DNA of 35,950 nt from a virus. Every line of letters begins with the position of its first letter. The first letter of the stretch is position 1. This document shows positions 1 to 8,115 of the stretch, piece by piece. The notes below the pieces were generated by a model, which saw only the letters and a list, made by a program, of their open reading frames with translations, did not search any database and was not told the DNA's origin. A program made the position numbers and the translations under genes. Where the stretch lies: positions 1 to 35,950 of IMG/VR virus record IMGVR_UViG_3300026479_000027; one strand, written 5' to 3'.

Positions 1-197
1 CACCACCAAAACTTATTTGTCTTGTAAGACCTATGCGAGAATAGCCTATGGAAACCCGCAGAAACGCCTGTGTTAAATACAATCCAAACGGCTAAAGCGG
101 TAGCTAACCCCCACCAAGAAAAGTAGAAGGTTAGCCCTAATATACCTACCAAGTTAGTAGTAAACAATGTAAGTTTTACTTTGTGGTAAAAATTCAT
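1..197 (-). CDS. Fatty acid desaturase (acyl-CoA/acyl-lipid type), N-terminal part, cut by window edge
   Basis: Reading the minus strand from the ATG at 197 gives 65 codons with no stop before the window edge. A hydrophobic stretch (about residues 15-45) is followed by GVSAGFHRLFSHRSYK. This is the first histidine box (HxxxxH) of membrane delta-9 type desaturases, usually written GxTAGxHRLWSHRSYK. Such enzymes use a di-iron centre held by three histidine boxes to put a double bond into acyl chains; boxes two and three would lie outside the window. The start has AGGT six bases upstream, overlapping the stop of the preceding gene, so it is the next gene of the late operon. The family assignment is firm on the motif; activity and intactness cannot be judged. 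Confidence 0.85.
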   Translation of the reverse strand, partial: MNFYHKVKLTLFTTNLVGILGLTFYFSWWGLATALAVWIVFNTGVSAGFHRLFSHRSYKTNKFWW

Positions 198-204
198 ATG
201 TTAC

Positions 205-741
205 CTATTGTTTGTAAAACACGGCTAAAACGGCGGGCTCTTGACCTGCTTTAACGGTTACAGTGTCAACAGTGTCACAAAGAATAACCTCGTTCTTTTT
301 ATAAGCAATACCGTTTATAGAAATCCCATTGCTTGCTAAAAATAAACGTTTATCTTTAACTTCACTAATGTTTGCAGATTCCCCAGGGATTAAATTGATT
401 ACTTCACCGTCCCAAAGGGAATCGCTTCCTGTAATACAATAATATCCGCCGTCTTCAGTTGCAGCCATATTAATTATCCTTTCACCACATTCAGTTAGCG
501 TTTCATTTTCCCCTAACGGTGGAACTAATATTTTACCGTCTTCGTAACTGTGTTGGACTCTTAAATCCATATTAACATCATAAGCGTTTATAGAGCCGGA
601 GCTTAAAAATGTTAATCCCCCAGTAGAATTTTGGTTCACTGTCTGCGCACTAAAAATATCACCTTTTTTAAATTGCGCTCCAATAATATTAAATCCTAAA
701 CTTTTTGAAGAATAAATATTTTTTGTAACCCAAATAGACAT
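205..741 (-). CDS. Unknown protein near the tail fiber genes (178 aa)
   Basis: I do not recognise this family. The product is soluble, without signal peptide or membrane segment, and looks beta-rich with many short Gly/Asn/Ser turns; Cys occurs only in isolated positions. The start is secured by GGAGGTG eight bases upstream, and its ATG overlaps the stop of the gene before it (TAATG), implying coupled translation. It lies after the fiber and Gly-rich adhesin and before the desaturase, so a minor tail or receptor-binding role is possible. A host-takeover protein is equally possible. Confidence 0.7.
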   Translation of the reverse strand: MSIWVTKNIYSSKSLGFNIIGAQFKKGDIFSAQTVNQNSTGGLTFLSSGSINAYDVNMDLRVQHSYEDGKILVPPLGENETLTECGERIINMAATEDGGYYCITGSDSLWDGEVINLIPGESANISEVKDKRLFLASNGISINGIAYKKNEVILCDTVDTVTVKAGQEPAVLAVFYKQ

Positions 742-1013
742 TATAAAAGCACCTCCTCTGAAGCCGAATCTTGGTTAGTATCTTGTAAAATTGAACCATT
801 TGTTCCAATTAAAGGAGGGCTTAGTTTTTTTTCTAAATCTAACCACTGTTGAATCGGAGCATAATTTTTTATAACCTCTTCTAGAACTTCACCTTCAAAG
901 GGTGTAGGTATGCCCATTAAAACTTTTTCTCGCCCTGGAGAAATGTACTCAACCGTCATAGATCTTGATTCTTCACCAACATCTATAATTTTGTATTCAT
1001 ATGATATTTGCAT
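741..1013 (-). CDS. Small acidic protein downstream of the adhesin (90 aa)
   Basis: The product starts with an alternating pattern (MQISYEYKIIDVGEESRSMTVEY) that looks like a small beta domain. A run IGTNGSILQD sits near its acidic C-terminus. Small proteins of this look often sit beside fibers in marine phages, where a fiber-assembly role has been suggested; I cannot prove it here. AGGAAATTAAA precedes the ATG, and the gene fits between the adhesin stop (10 bases away) and the next start (1-base overlap). No catalytic motif is visible. Confidence 0.7.
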   Translation of the reverse strand: MQISYEYKIIDVGEESRSMTVEYISPGREKVLMGIPTPFEGEVLEEVIKNYAPIQQWLDLEKKLSPPLIGTNGSILQDTNQDSASEEVLL

Positions 1014-1022
1014 TTTAATTTC

Positions 1023-1919
1023 CTATACAATTGTGCCTAATCTGCTGCCTGTATTAATCCAAGTTATGTTTGAGTTGCCGTTTACTGCTTGTCCCGCAGC
1101 ACCACCGGAACCGATAGACGCCATCCCTGCATGCCCTAACCCGTCACTACCCGGAGCACCAACATTGCCACCGTTACCACCAGGATTAGCAAGAATGCTG
1201 CCAGCAGGAACTGCACCACCAGCACCTGCTGAAGCTAATGTTCCAGGCGCACCCGCTGATGCGCTAGCACCGCCAGGTGCACCACCTGCAGAATTTATAT
1301 TACTGGAACGGCCGCCGCCGCCACCGCCGCCAACACACTCAGCATTGTTACAACTTTTAGTTGGACCACTACCACCGCCACCGCCGCCACCAGCCCAAAT
1401 GTTTCCTTGGTTATCTATAGAAGCTGCGACAGTAACCCTTAAGGCTCTACCACCTTTGCCACCGTTTCCCGATGAACCATTATGAAAAGAGCCGTTACCC
1501 CCGTTACCACCACGACCTCGTATTTGCCCGTTATTAATTAGGGTTACACCACCAGGGAAAGAGCCATTTATTGTCATAGCCGCAGTGCCGTCGCCAGCAG
1601 TATTGCCTGATATAATAACACCGCTATTAATAGTACAAGTGACAAAAGCGCCTCCGCCCCAGCCAGCCGCTAAAGCTAATGTGCGAAGGTTTGCATTGGT
1701 TGTGTTTGTTGTAATATTAAACGTAAACGCATTGGTTGAGCCATAGAAGTCACTAATTGAAATAGCACCAGAAGAAGGGATTGGGCCATTAGTCCCTGAA
1801 GCGCCAGAGGGTACATAAGGCCCACCAGCGTAGTATTCAGAAAGACTAATGGGATTACTACCACCAAATTCAGTCTGTAGGTCGGTTAGGCTTAAAGGGC
1901 CAGAAGTAGGCAAAGCCAT
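1023..1919 (-). CDS. Glycine-rich tail adhesin (polyglycine-helix type)
   Basis: The N-terminal 60 residues hold repeats common at the base of phage fibers (SLTDLQTEFGGSNPISLSEYY, then ISISDFYGSTN). A middle beta domain (about 65-130) leads into a C-terminal half very rich in Gly, with blocks such as GRGGNGGNG, GGGGGGGSG and GGGGGGGR. This is the composition of Gp38-like adhesins of T-even phages such as S16, where stacked polyglycine II helices present receptor-binding loops. Two Cys lie between two Gly blocks (SCNNAEC) and could form a loop disulfide. The gene overlaps the long fiber gene by one base (TAATG), as expected for an adhesin capping that fiber. Codons for Gly make this the most GC-rich gene in the window. 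Confidence 0.75.
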   Translation of the reverse strand: MALPTSGPLSLTDLQTEFGGSNPISLSEYYAGGPYVPSGASGTNGPIPSSGAISISDFYGSTNAFTFNITTNTTNANLRTLALAAGWGGGAFVTCTINSGVIISGNTAGDGTAAMTINGSFPGGVTLINNGQIRGRGGNGGNGSFHNGSSGNGGKGGRALRVTVAASIDNQGNIWAGGGGGGGSGPTKSCNNAECVGGGGGGGRSSNINSAGGAPGGASASAGAPGTLASAGAGGAVPAGSILANPGGNGGNVGAPGSDGLGHAGMASIGSGGAAGQAVNGNSNITWINTGSRLGTIV

Positions 1920-3280
1920 TACACTGTACCAAATGCTGTGACTTCTCCAACAACCGTAAGGTTGCCTGAAGCGTCTAGTTTCATTTTGTTAGTACCGCCT
2001 GTAGCAAACACTAAGTCTGTGCCTGATTGCGTTACTGACCAGTTACCTAAAGTTACTGAGCCTGTTACAGAGATTCCTGATGATGTAGCACGGATTATTT
2101 CTGAACCACCTATATTAAATATCATCCGACTAGAGGCAGCATTAAGCGTTAGCCAACCGTTATCACCAATAATTTGAGACTGTGTCGAAGTGTCTGTGTC
2201 TGTTAAATATATTCTAGGAAGTGTTCCAGATAAATGTAGTAATGCACTAGGCGAACTCGTACCAATACCTACGTTACCACTGCTGTCGATACGCATACGT
2301 TGTGTAGAATTAGTACGGAAATCTAAAGCGCCAGTAGAAGTTTCATTTCCAATGTCAATATCTCTATTACCATTTGAGGAAAACTGAAATACTCCTGCGT
2401 TTTGTCCATCGGCTCCTCTAATTTCTAAACCGCCAATTAAACCATCTGTATCAGCATTATTGTCACTATCTTCTATTCTTATAAAAGCATTAGTTGTTCC
2501 TGCTATATGCAACGGTCTTTGGGGACTACTCGTACCAATACCTACGTTGCCAGTTACAGAAACGCCTGAAGAAGTTGTAGCTAGTTTTGCGTTATTTTGA
2601 TGTGATAAAGTTACACCACCAGAACCGCTAACTATATTTAAGCCAGTTCCAGTAGTAATGATTCTACCATCATAATCATCTGATGCAGGGGCTTTTAAAT
2701 CAATATAACCACCAGACGGGCCACCAACCTCGATATTACCAAAACCACTAGAACTAGTTACATTTAACACTGCGGGCACAGTTACGTTACCACTACCGTC
2801 TACAGTAATGTCATCGTGATTAGCTATGCCCAAGTTAGTAAGGGCAGTTGATGCACTATCTAAATCAGATAAGTTGTTACTTTTTGTTACAAAGCTACTA
2901 ATGTCTATACCTAGGTTAGTTCTAGCAGTTGCTGCATCGGCAACATCTAACAAATTGTTATTAGATGTTAGAAATTCATTAATGTCATTCGATGTAAGAA
3001 CCAAGGAAACTGTTTTTTCGCCTTCTCCCCAGTTAACTGCGTTACCGGAATTGCTTGAAGAAAGAATTGTGTCGCGAGATAAAGTGTCTGTAGCGCCAGA
3101 TGATATAACACCCTCAGAAACTTCCCATTCAATACCATCTGTTACTGAATAGCGAACAGTTTCTCCGCTGCCTACTGCGCTAATAAAAGTTCTAAACCCT
3201 ATTGCAGCACCTTGTAATTCATAAAATAGTATGCCCGTGGTGAGCGATGTTTCTTTTGTAAAATCAGCTTTAGTTGTCAT
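1919..3280 (-). CDS. Tail fiber protein (453 aa)
   Basis: The N-terminus (about 1-105) has the pattern of fiber bases that attach to the baseplate. Next come repeats of the form NNLxDxxxAxTAxTNLGI (about 105-150), typical of phage fiber shafts. Two copies of SSGNVGIGTSSP-like repeats (about 245-345) follow; these often precede trimeric fiber tips. No S74 intramolecular chaperone domain is seen at the C-terminus, which ends in a repeat-like GTNKMKLDASGNLTV. The likely role is a trimeric fiber with the next gene as its adhesin. AAGG lies about 10 bases before the ATG. It follows baseplate J by 11 bases. Confidence 0.85.
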   Translation of the reverse strand: MTTKADFTKETSLTTGILFYELQGAAIGFRTFISAVGSGETVRYSVTDGIEWEVSEGVISSGATDTLSRDTILSSSNSGNAVNWGEGEKTVSLVLTSNDINEFLTSNNNLLDVADAATARTNLGIDISSFVTKSNNLSDLDSASTALTNLGIANHDDITVDGSGNVTVPAVLNVTSSSGFGNIEVGGPSGGYIDLKAPASDDYDGRIITTGTGLNIVSGSGGVTLSHQNNAKLATTSSGVSVTGNVGIGTSSPQRPLHIAGTTNAFIRIEDSDNNADTDGLIGGLEIRGADGQNAGVFQFSSNGNRDIDIGNETSTGALDFRTNSTQRMRIDSSGNVGIGTSSPSALLHLSGTLPRIYLTDTDTSTQSQIIGDNGWLTLNAASSRMIFNIGGSEIIRATSSGISVTGSVTLGNWSVTQSGTDLVFATGGTNKMKLDASGNLTVVGEVTAFGTV

Positions 3281-3291
3281 AAATCTATGCC

Positions 3292-4836
3292 TTAAAATGT
3301 AATGTTTCCAAGAGTACCGATTTCCCCTTGTAATATAGTAATGTCCGAAGTAGGGGATGAAAGACTAAAAGATTTTATACTTAAACCCGTATCCGGGTCA
3401 ACAGAATTAAAAATAGCTGCCCTGTAGGCATCTTGGTCTATATTTACCCCTACAGTAGTGCTTTCCCTAAAAAACTGTTCTAGGTTTGCAATAATTGCGG
3501 ATCTCATTCCAGAAGAAGTTGGGCTTAAATCACTAAATACAAAATCTACAGAAACTGCGGAAGGTGCTGCAACTAACAGATTATCTTCTGAGGTGTTAGC
3601 CGGTAATATTTCTAGAATTTTATTTTTAACAGTTATAACTTCTGAGCCTGAAGGAATTAAGCTTTCGCTATTATCGGTTGTAAAATAAACGTTAACTTTT
3701 CCTAAAGGTACAACGGATTCTAATGTTATAGTTCCCGTTGCAGGTGTAGCTGGTGATCCGCTAACCATATAATAAAAAACATTGTCATCTTCTACTATAA
3801 GTGGAAAAGTACCATTATATTCTGGTTCAGTTGCGCCGCTTATAGTTACTTCACTACCGCTTCCTAAACCATGTGTAGGAGCAGTAACTGTTGCGACGTT
3901 GCCGGATCTTGTAATAGAAGTAACAGAAATTGTGCCGTTTAATACTGTACCTGAGCCTTTAACAAAAACTCGTGTAACACCCGGAACCTCTCGTGCTTTA
4001 TCTACTATATTAAAAGCATTAAATTGGGCTAAGGGATTTCTAATTCTTTCTAGTAATCTTTCTCTTAGGGAATCTTCCGTTTCTATATCGGTAGCACCAC
4101 CAAGAGTATTAAAGTCAACACTAACCTGGCTATTAACTCCCGCAATGGGGCTTTGCAATCTAAGATTAGTTCCCGCATCTAAGTTTTTATCTAAACCAAA
4201 TTCGTCGGATTCTACTGGTATAGATGCGGAAGTATAGGTAGCCAAGATTGTACCTGTAGCGGGGCTAACTGGCGTACCTTGTATTTGGTAAGTAAATTCG
4301 TTAGGGCTTATAATAGTAATTTCAGTATTTGCAACATTATATTCGGATTGGTTAGCACCTAAAATGGTAACAGGAATGTTGTTACCTAACCCGTGGTCCT
4401 CGGTAGTTGTTGCTGTAGCAGTAGATCCAGAGGTAACTAAAGATGATATTGAAATTTCATTTTCTGAAATCGTACTTAAAAAAGTAGATGTATAAGTAGC
4501 ACTGGTTATAACAAAAGTTGTACCTGCAGGGATTGTATGCCCACTCGTACCAGTACCAACAACATTGCCTGAGGCTTTTGTTGCAGGGTTTAAGCTTTTA
4601 CCAAAAATAGCTGCCCATCTAGTTAAATATTGACCGTACGTTGTGTCTGGGAATAAAGCTAAAATTGCTTGCTTTAATTGTAAATAAAAATCAAATACGC
4701 GATTAGAATTAGCCGTTACAATAGCTAACAGCCAGTGATTTTTTACGAAGGGGTCGGACTGATTAAGCTCACGTTGGACGTCAACTTTTGATCGGGAAAT
4801 AACCTCTTTCGCTGATTCGGGAAGATTTAGTGCCAT
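3292..4836 (-). CDS. Baseplate J-like protein (Mu gp47 family)
   Basis: The N-terminal 110 residues (DPFVKNHWLLAIVTANSNR, TYGQYLTRWAAIFG, HTIPAGTTF) match the start of baseplate J/gp47 wedge proteins. The core continues at about 205-300 (DTEDSLRERLLERIRNP, REVPGVTRVFV). The protein is longer than usual because two copies of a roughly 70-residue beta domain are inserted at about 133-203 and 304-374. Each has the pattern TxxHGL-G-VxI-GA-YN...F-Y-V...PATGTI. The same domain occurs in the tail terminator of this phage. It follows gp46 with a one-base overlap, as in Mu. The role is the baseplate wedge that links hub and fibers. Confidence 0.92.
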   Translation of the reverse strand: MALNLPESAKEVISRSKVDVQRELNQSDPFVKNHWLLAIVTANSNRVFDFYLQLKQAILALFPDTTYGQYLTRWAAIFGKSLNPATKASGNVVGTGTSGHTIPAGTTFVITSATYTSTFLSTISENEISISSLVTSGSTATATTTEDHGLGNNIPVTILGANQSEYNVANTEITIISPNEFTYQIQGTPVSPATGTILATYTSASIPVESDEFGLDKNLDAGTNLRLQSPIAGVNSQVSVDFNTLGGATDIETEDSLRERLLERIRNPLAQFNAFNIVDKAREVPGVTRVFVKGSGTVLNGTISVTSITRSGNVATVTAPTHGLGSGSEVTISGATEPEYNGTFPLIVEDDNVFYYMVSGSPATPATGTITLESVVPLGKVNVYFTTDNSESLIPSGSEVITVKNKILEILPANTSEDNLLVAAPSAVSVDFVFSDLSPTSSGMRSAIIANLEQFFRESTTVGVNIDQDAYRAAIFNSVDPDTGLSIKSFSLSSPTSDITILQGEIGTLGNITF

Positions 4837-5276
4837 TAGTTAACGCCTGTGTTCTGCCAAAGGGGTAAATAAAGATTTTCAGCTACGTCGTTAGTATACC
4901 GAATTTTAGCCCTTAATAACACCCGTCCCTCAATAATTTCAGTGGTTACATTATCTATGGAATAGGCATAATTATCTTCTACTAACCATGAAAGAGCTAA
5001 CTCGGCCTCATTGGCAATTCTATTTAAATTTGTTCTAGTTAACCTTGCTTGGCTATATAGCCATAACTTAGAACCGTTTTCAAAAGTTTCGTCATTTCCA
5101 ATCCATCCCCTTCTTAAGTTAGGTTCAATAACCTCGTCGGCTGACGCCCGCTTTTCGCCGTAAAGGGACCTTAGAATAGAAGTATCGAAAGACTCTGTGA
5201 TTCCTATTTGGCCATTAGAATCAATTTCAAAATCCCAATAGCCATTAAAATTATTTATTTTTGCATCGGTTGTCAT
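4836..5276 (-). CDS. Baseplate protein, Mu gp46 family
   Basis: The 146-aa product has the family hallmark RRGWIGN...GSKLWLYSQAR (about 55-80), followed by the helical AExALxWLVED segment and a C-terminal strand. Size and order (gp45, gp46, gp47) match Mu and related contractile-tail phages, where this protein joins the wedge to the hub. Its ATG overlaps the spike gene stop (ATGA), so translation is probably coupled. Confidence 0.9.
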   Translation of the reverse strand: MTTDAKINNFNGYWDFEIDSNGQIGITESFDTSILRSLYGEKRASADEVIEPNLRRGWIGNDETFENGSKLWLYSQARLTRTNLNRIANEAELALSWLVEDNYAYSIDNVTTEIIEGRVLLRAKIRYTNDVAENLYLPLWQNTGVN

Positions 5277-5740
5277 ATAGGATTACCTGTATTGCTTGGA
5301 CCGGAATCAACTCCGCTATGTTTGTGGTCGCTACCAACATTAACGCCTGAGTCAGTTTGCCCATCGGTTGTGGAAAGGCTTCCGTTAATGGTGACATTGC
5401 CGTTAATAATCGTATCACCAGTAACAACAATTGTGCCGTCGTTTTTAAACAGGATTTGCTGCGAAGGGTTTTCCGAATGATAGATAGCCACTTCACCTTG
5501 TTCAATTTCGGGTCTAAATTCCGTACTTAAAGGCATAATTACCCTGTTTTCTGAGTTACCATTAACAGACATCATTAATGATAAAGTTTGGTTCGGGGCA
5601 TTAGAATGGAATCCTAAGGGGTAATAAACAAAGCTATTCGCCGTTTTGCCAAGGTAACTTACTTGTTGCTCTGGGAATTGGGTTTCTAATTTTTCTGCAG
5701 CAGATGTAAGCGCCCATCTTATTAAGTTTCTTAAAGTCAT
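5273..5740 (-). CDS. Baseplate spike / puncturing protein (Mu gp45, P2 gpV-like)
   Basis: The N-terminal part (about 1-95) resembles the OB-like domain of gp45. A repetitive beta tail (GTIVVTGDTIINGNVTINGS, about 103-122) would form the trimeric beta-helix needle. Near the tip is HKH (residues 139-141); an HxH motif at this place binds an iron ion in the P2 and phi92 spikes. Known members are about 200 aa, so at 155 aa this is a short version. AGGAAACGATA precedes the start. The gene lies between hub and gp46, as in Mu. Confidence 0.88.
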   Translation of the reverse strand: MTLRNLIRWALTSAAEKLETQFPEQQVSYLGKTANSFVYYPLGFHSNAPNQTLSLMMSVNGNSENRVIMPLSTEFRPEIEQGEVAIYHSENPSQQILFKNDGTIVVTGDTIINGNVTINGSLSTTDGQTDSGVNVGSDHKHSGVDSGPSNTGNPI

Positions 5741-5749
5741 TATCGTTTC

Positions 5750-6838
5750 CTAATTAACTAAATTAATAGCTACATCCCCTTCAGTATCTTCAAGGGATAA
5801 CGTGTAAGAGTAAGGGTCAATAAGTTCTAAAGATGTAGTGCTTCCCCCCTCGCTGCTTAAAGAGTATTGTACACCATTACAAAGCAAAGATATGTTTTTT
5901 CCAACGAAATCATCTTTAACTTTATAAAGGCGGTTAATTTGCCAAAGTTCTCCCAAATTACCTTGGATTCTAAATAGGGGCAGTTGTACATTATAAGTCT
6001 GGCTTCTTGCCCTTCTTATATCCGCCTCCCATTTTGCCCGTTTAGATAAGTCGCCACTAGAATAGGATGTTTCTGATATAATAACAAGTTGTCTTCCTTG
6101 TGATATATTATTATCAAAAACCCCACCCTCCTGGTTTACTAATGCGGCGAGGTCTGTACCGTTAGCAAAGTTAAGGGGGGTGGGATTTAACTGGGAAGCG
6201 ACACGATAAAGATTAAATCTGCCTGTAATATCATAATTGTAGCTGGAAGAAATAACATTATTGTTATCGCTATTTAATATGTGTTGGATAGAACCTTCGG
6301 AACTTATTCCTGAATTCCTGTCTATAACGATGCCCCCGTCAGCAGAGGGGCGTAATAAAACCTGCCTTTTTCTAGCATATTCTTCTACAAACTTAAAAGC
6401 ATTATCACCTGGCTCAGGGGCTGCTATGTCTTCGGATAAATTAAAAGGCTCGGGGTTAACATTGTCATAAACCGGAATTTGTAAATTAATGTGTTTTAAC
6501 ACGTTTTTAATTAGGGCCTTAAGCGTTAAGCCTTCCCCTATAACGTCGTCAAAAATTCCTAAGGTACTATCTAATAGTTTAGACGATAAGCTTCGCCCCT
6601 GAATACTAATTATGTGGTCACCTGAGTCGTAGCTTAAATTAATAACTTCTATTGTCCCCGTTAAAACTACTTCGTCGTCAATACTAACTCTACACGATTC
6701 GCCACCTTTAAAAGGTAATTCTGTGCCATTGGGATTTGTTGCAGTAAAAGCAAAAGTAGAAGCAATAGAATCTAGACGTATTGTGCATTGGGCCGATATA
6801 AAGTTGCTATAAGTAATACCGTTCACTTCTAAATTCAT
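5750..6838 (-). CDS. Baseplate hub protein (Mu gp44/gpP, gp27-like)
   Basis: The 362-aa product begins MNLEVNGITYSNFISAQCTI, with strand-rich segments including SCRVSIDDEVVLTGTIE and DHIISIQGRSLSSKLLDS. These match the phage late-control D/gp27-like hub family. The hub trimer sits on top of the spike and below the tube. It overlaps the DNA-circularization gene by four bases (ATGA) and precedes the spike gene, the canonical order. No lysozyme domain is fused to it. Confidence 0.88.
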   Translation of the reverse strand: MNLEVNGITYSNFISAQCTIRLDSIASTFAFTATNPNGTELPFKGGESCRVSIDDEVVLTGTIEVINLSYDSGDHIISIQGRSLSSKLLDSTLGIFDDVIGEGLTLKALIKNVLKHINLQIPVYDNVNPEPFNLSEDIAAPEPGDNAFKFVEEYARKRQVLLRPSADGGIVIDRNSGISSEGSIQHILNSDNNNVISSSYNYDITGRFNLYRVASQLNPTPLNFANGTDLAALVNQEGGVFDNNISQGRQLVIISETSYSSGDLSKRAKWEADIRRARSQTYNVQLPLFRIQGNLGELWQINRLYKVKDDFVGKNISLLCNGVQYSLSSEGGSTTSLELIDPYSYTLSLEDTEGDVAINLVN

Positions 6839-8115
6839 TGTCTTAATATCTCCACTTGCCCCTCAACAAAAGAAACGTTTTTAAAACTATTTAGATCACA
6901 AATTGCTTCACCTAATTCATCCGACCCGTAATAATTAAAGGCAATTAATCGCGCAGTGGTTAAATTTGTTTCAATACTAATAACTGTGCTAGTTCTAACT
7001 CTAACCTCTTGCAATGCCTGCGTTACCAATAAACGGGTTTCACTAATTTGGTCTTTTGTAATTTGGTCTATTTCGCTTTCCATTACTTCTAAATACTGGT
7101 TATCTAATTCAAAAGCTACCGAATCAATTTCATTTGTAGTGGCATAATCTATACTGATAGCAGCTAGTTGGGCATAGCTAAAAGACGAGGCTTTAACATA
7201 CGAATTTAAAACTTCACGATTATATTTTCTTTCTTTTAAAATGGGCGTGGTGGTTTTAAATTTTTTATCATCGTTTCCAAATTTAAAAAGATTTTTAAAT
7301 ACATTATAAGTTGACAAAGGAGATTTATAAAGCCCGTTTATTTCCCGGAAAGTTAAATTTAAATAATTAGATAATGAGCCTTCTAACCCTGCAGGATTTA
7401 AGACTGCACTAACTACATTAATTCGGAATTTGGCCAATGTAGCATTAAAGACATTAAAAGCATTGCTAGCATTAACTGTACCAATAGCATCGCTTACAAA
7501 AGCCGTACTATCATTAACAAAATCTGTAAGTGTGCCAATGGCGCCGCCTACAAAAGATGTAGCAGATTCTGATGAATCAATAATATCATTAACTTTATTT
7601 GTAGCGTCATTAATATTACTAACAACATTGTTGCTAACTTTAAAAGAATCCCCAATAAAAGATTTTAAGCTATCTTGGACCTTATTATTCGAAGATATAA
7701 CTTTAGAACTTAATAAACCCGAGTCTTGCGGAATACCTATATTTTCAGTTATTTCAAAAGATACAGAAATAATGGCACTACCAAATTCACCAAAGCTTTC
7801 GTTTAAATTGTAAGTTGTGCTAACTACATTGTCAATTCTGCCATAAAACGGATGGATTAAAGTTCCAGGTGCAGGGTTTTCAAAAGAAGCCAGTAGCTGT
7901 TTTCTGTAACCAAAATAATCGCTGGCTTGCGAATCGCTTAAAATTATTTCTAATTTATACTTTCGGGGAATAGCACCCATATCTTCAACACTTTGGGTGT
8001 TTTTATTTGGGAACAGTTTTATAGCTTTTCGCCTACCCCCTTCTAAAGATCCACCCGAAATCCGGATGGGGATTTCTTTATAGGACCCTAAAAATATTTC
8101 ATTTTCATTAGCCAT
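6835..8115 (-). CDS. DNA circularization / tail-baseplate protein (Mu gpN family)
   Basis: The N-terminus shows the DNA_circ_N pattern: GSYKEIPIRISGGSLEGGRR, then ARKYKLE-like and HPFYGRIDNV at about 85-93. Despite the old name, Mu gpN is a tail component near the hub. Residues about 135-300 are Asn/Ser/Val-rich and probably helical, and the C-terminal 130 residues are helical with strong charge. Position directly after the tape measure gene (8-base overlap) and before the hub matches Mu gene order. Confidence 0.87.
   Translation of the reverse strand: MANENEIFLGSYKEIPIRISGGSLEGGRRKAIKLFPNKNTQSVEDMGAIPRKYKLEIILSDSQASDYFGYRKQLLASFENPAPGTLIHPFYGRIDNVVSTTYNLNESFGEFGSAIISVSFEITENIGIPQDSGLLSSKVISSNNKVQDSLKSFIGDSFKVSNNVVSNINDATNKVNDIIDSSESATSFVGGAIGTLTDFVNDSTAFVSDAIGTVNASNAFNVFNATLAKFRINVVSAVLNPAGLEGSLSNYLNLTFREINGLYKSPLSTYNVFKNLFKFGNDDKKFKTTTPILKERKYNREVLNSYVKASSFSYAQLAAISIDYATTNEIDSVAFELDNQYLEVMESEIDQITKDQISETRLLVTQALQEVRVRTSTVISIETNLTTARLIAFNYYGSDELGEAICDLNSFKNVSFVEGQVEILRQ

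Noticed and set aside
910-1485. Long plus-strand open frame, Pro-rich (191 codons)
   Set aside because: It is the complement of the Gly-rich adhesin (Gly codons read as Pro), has no ribosome site and opposes the late operon.
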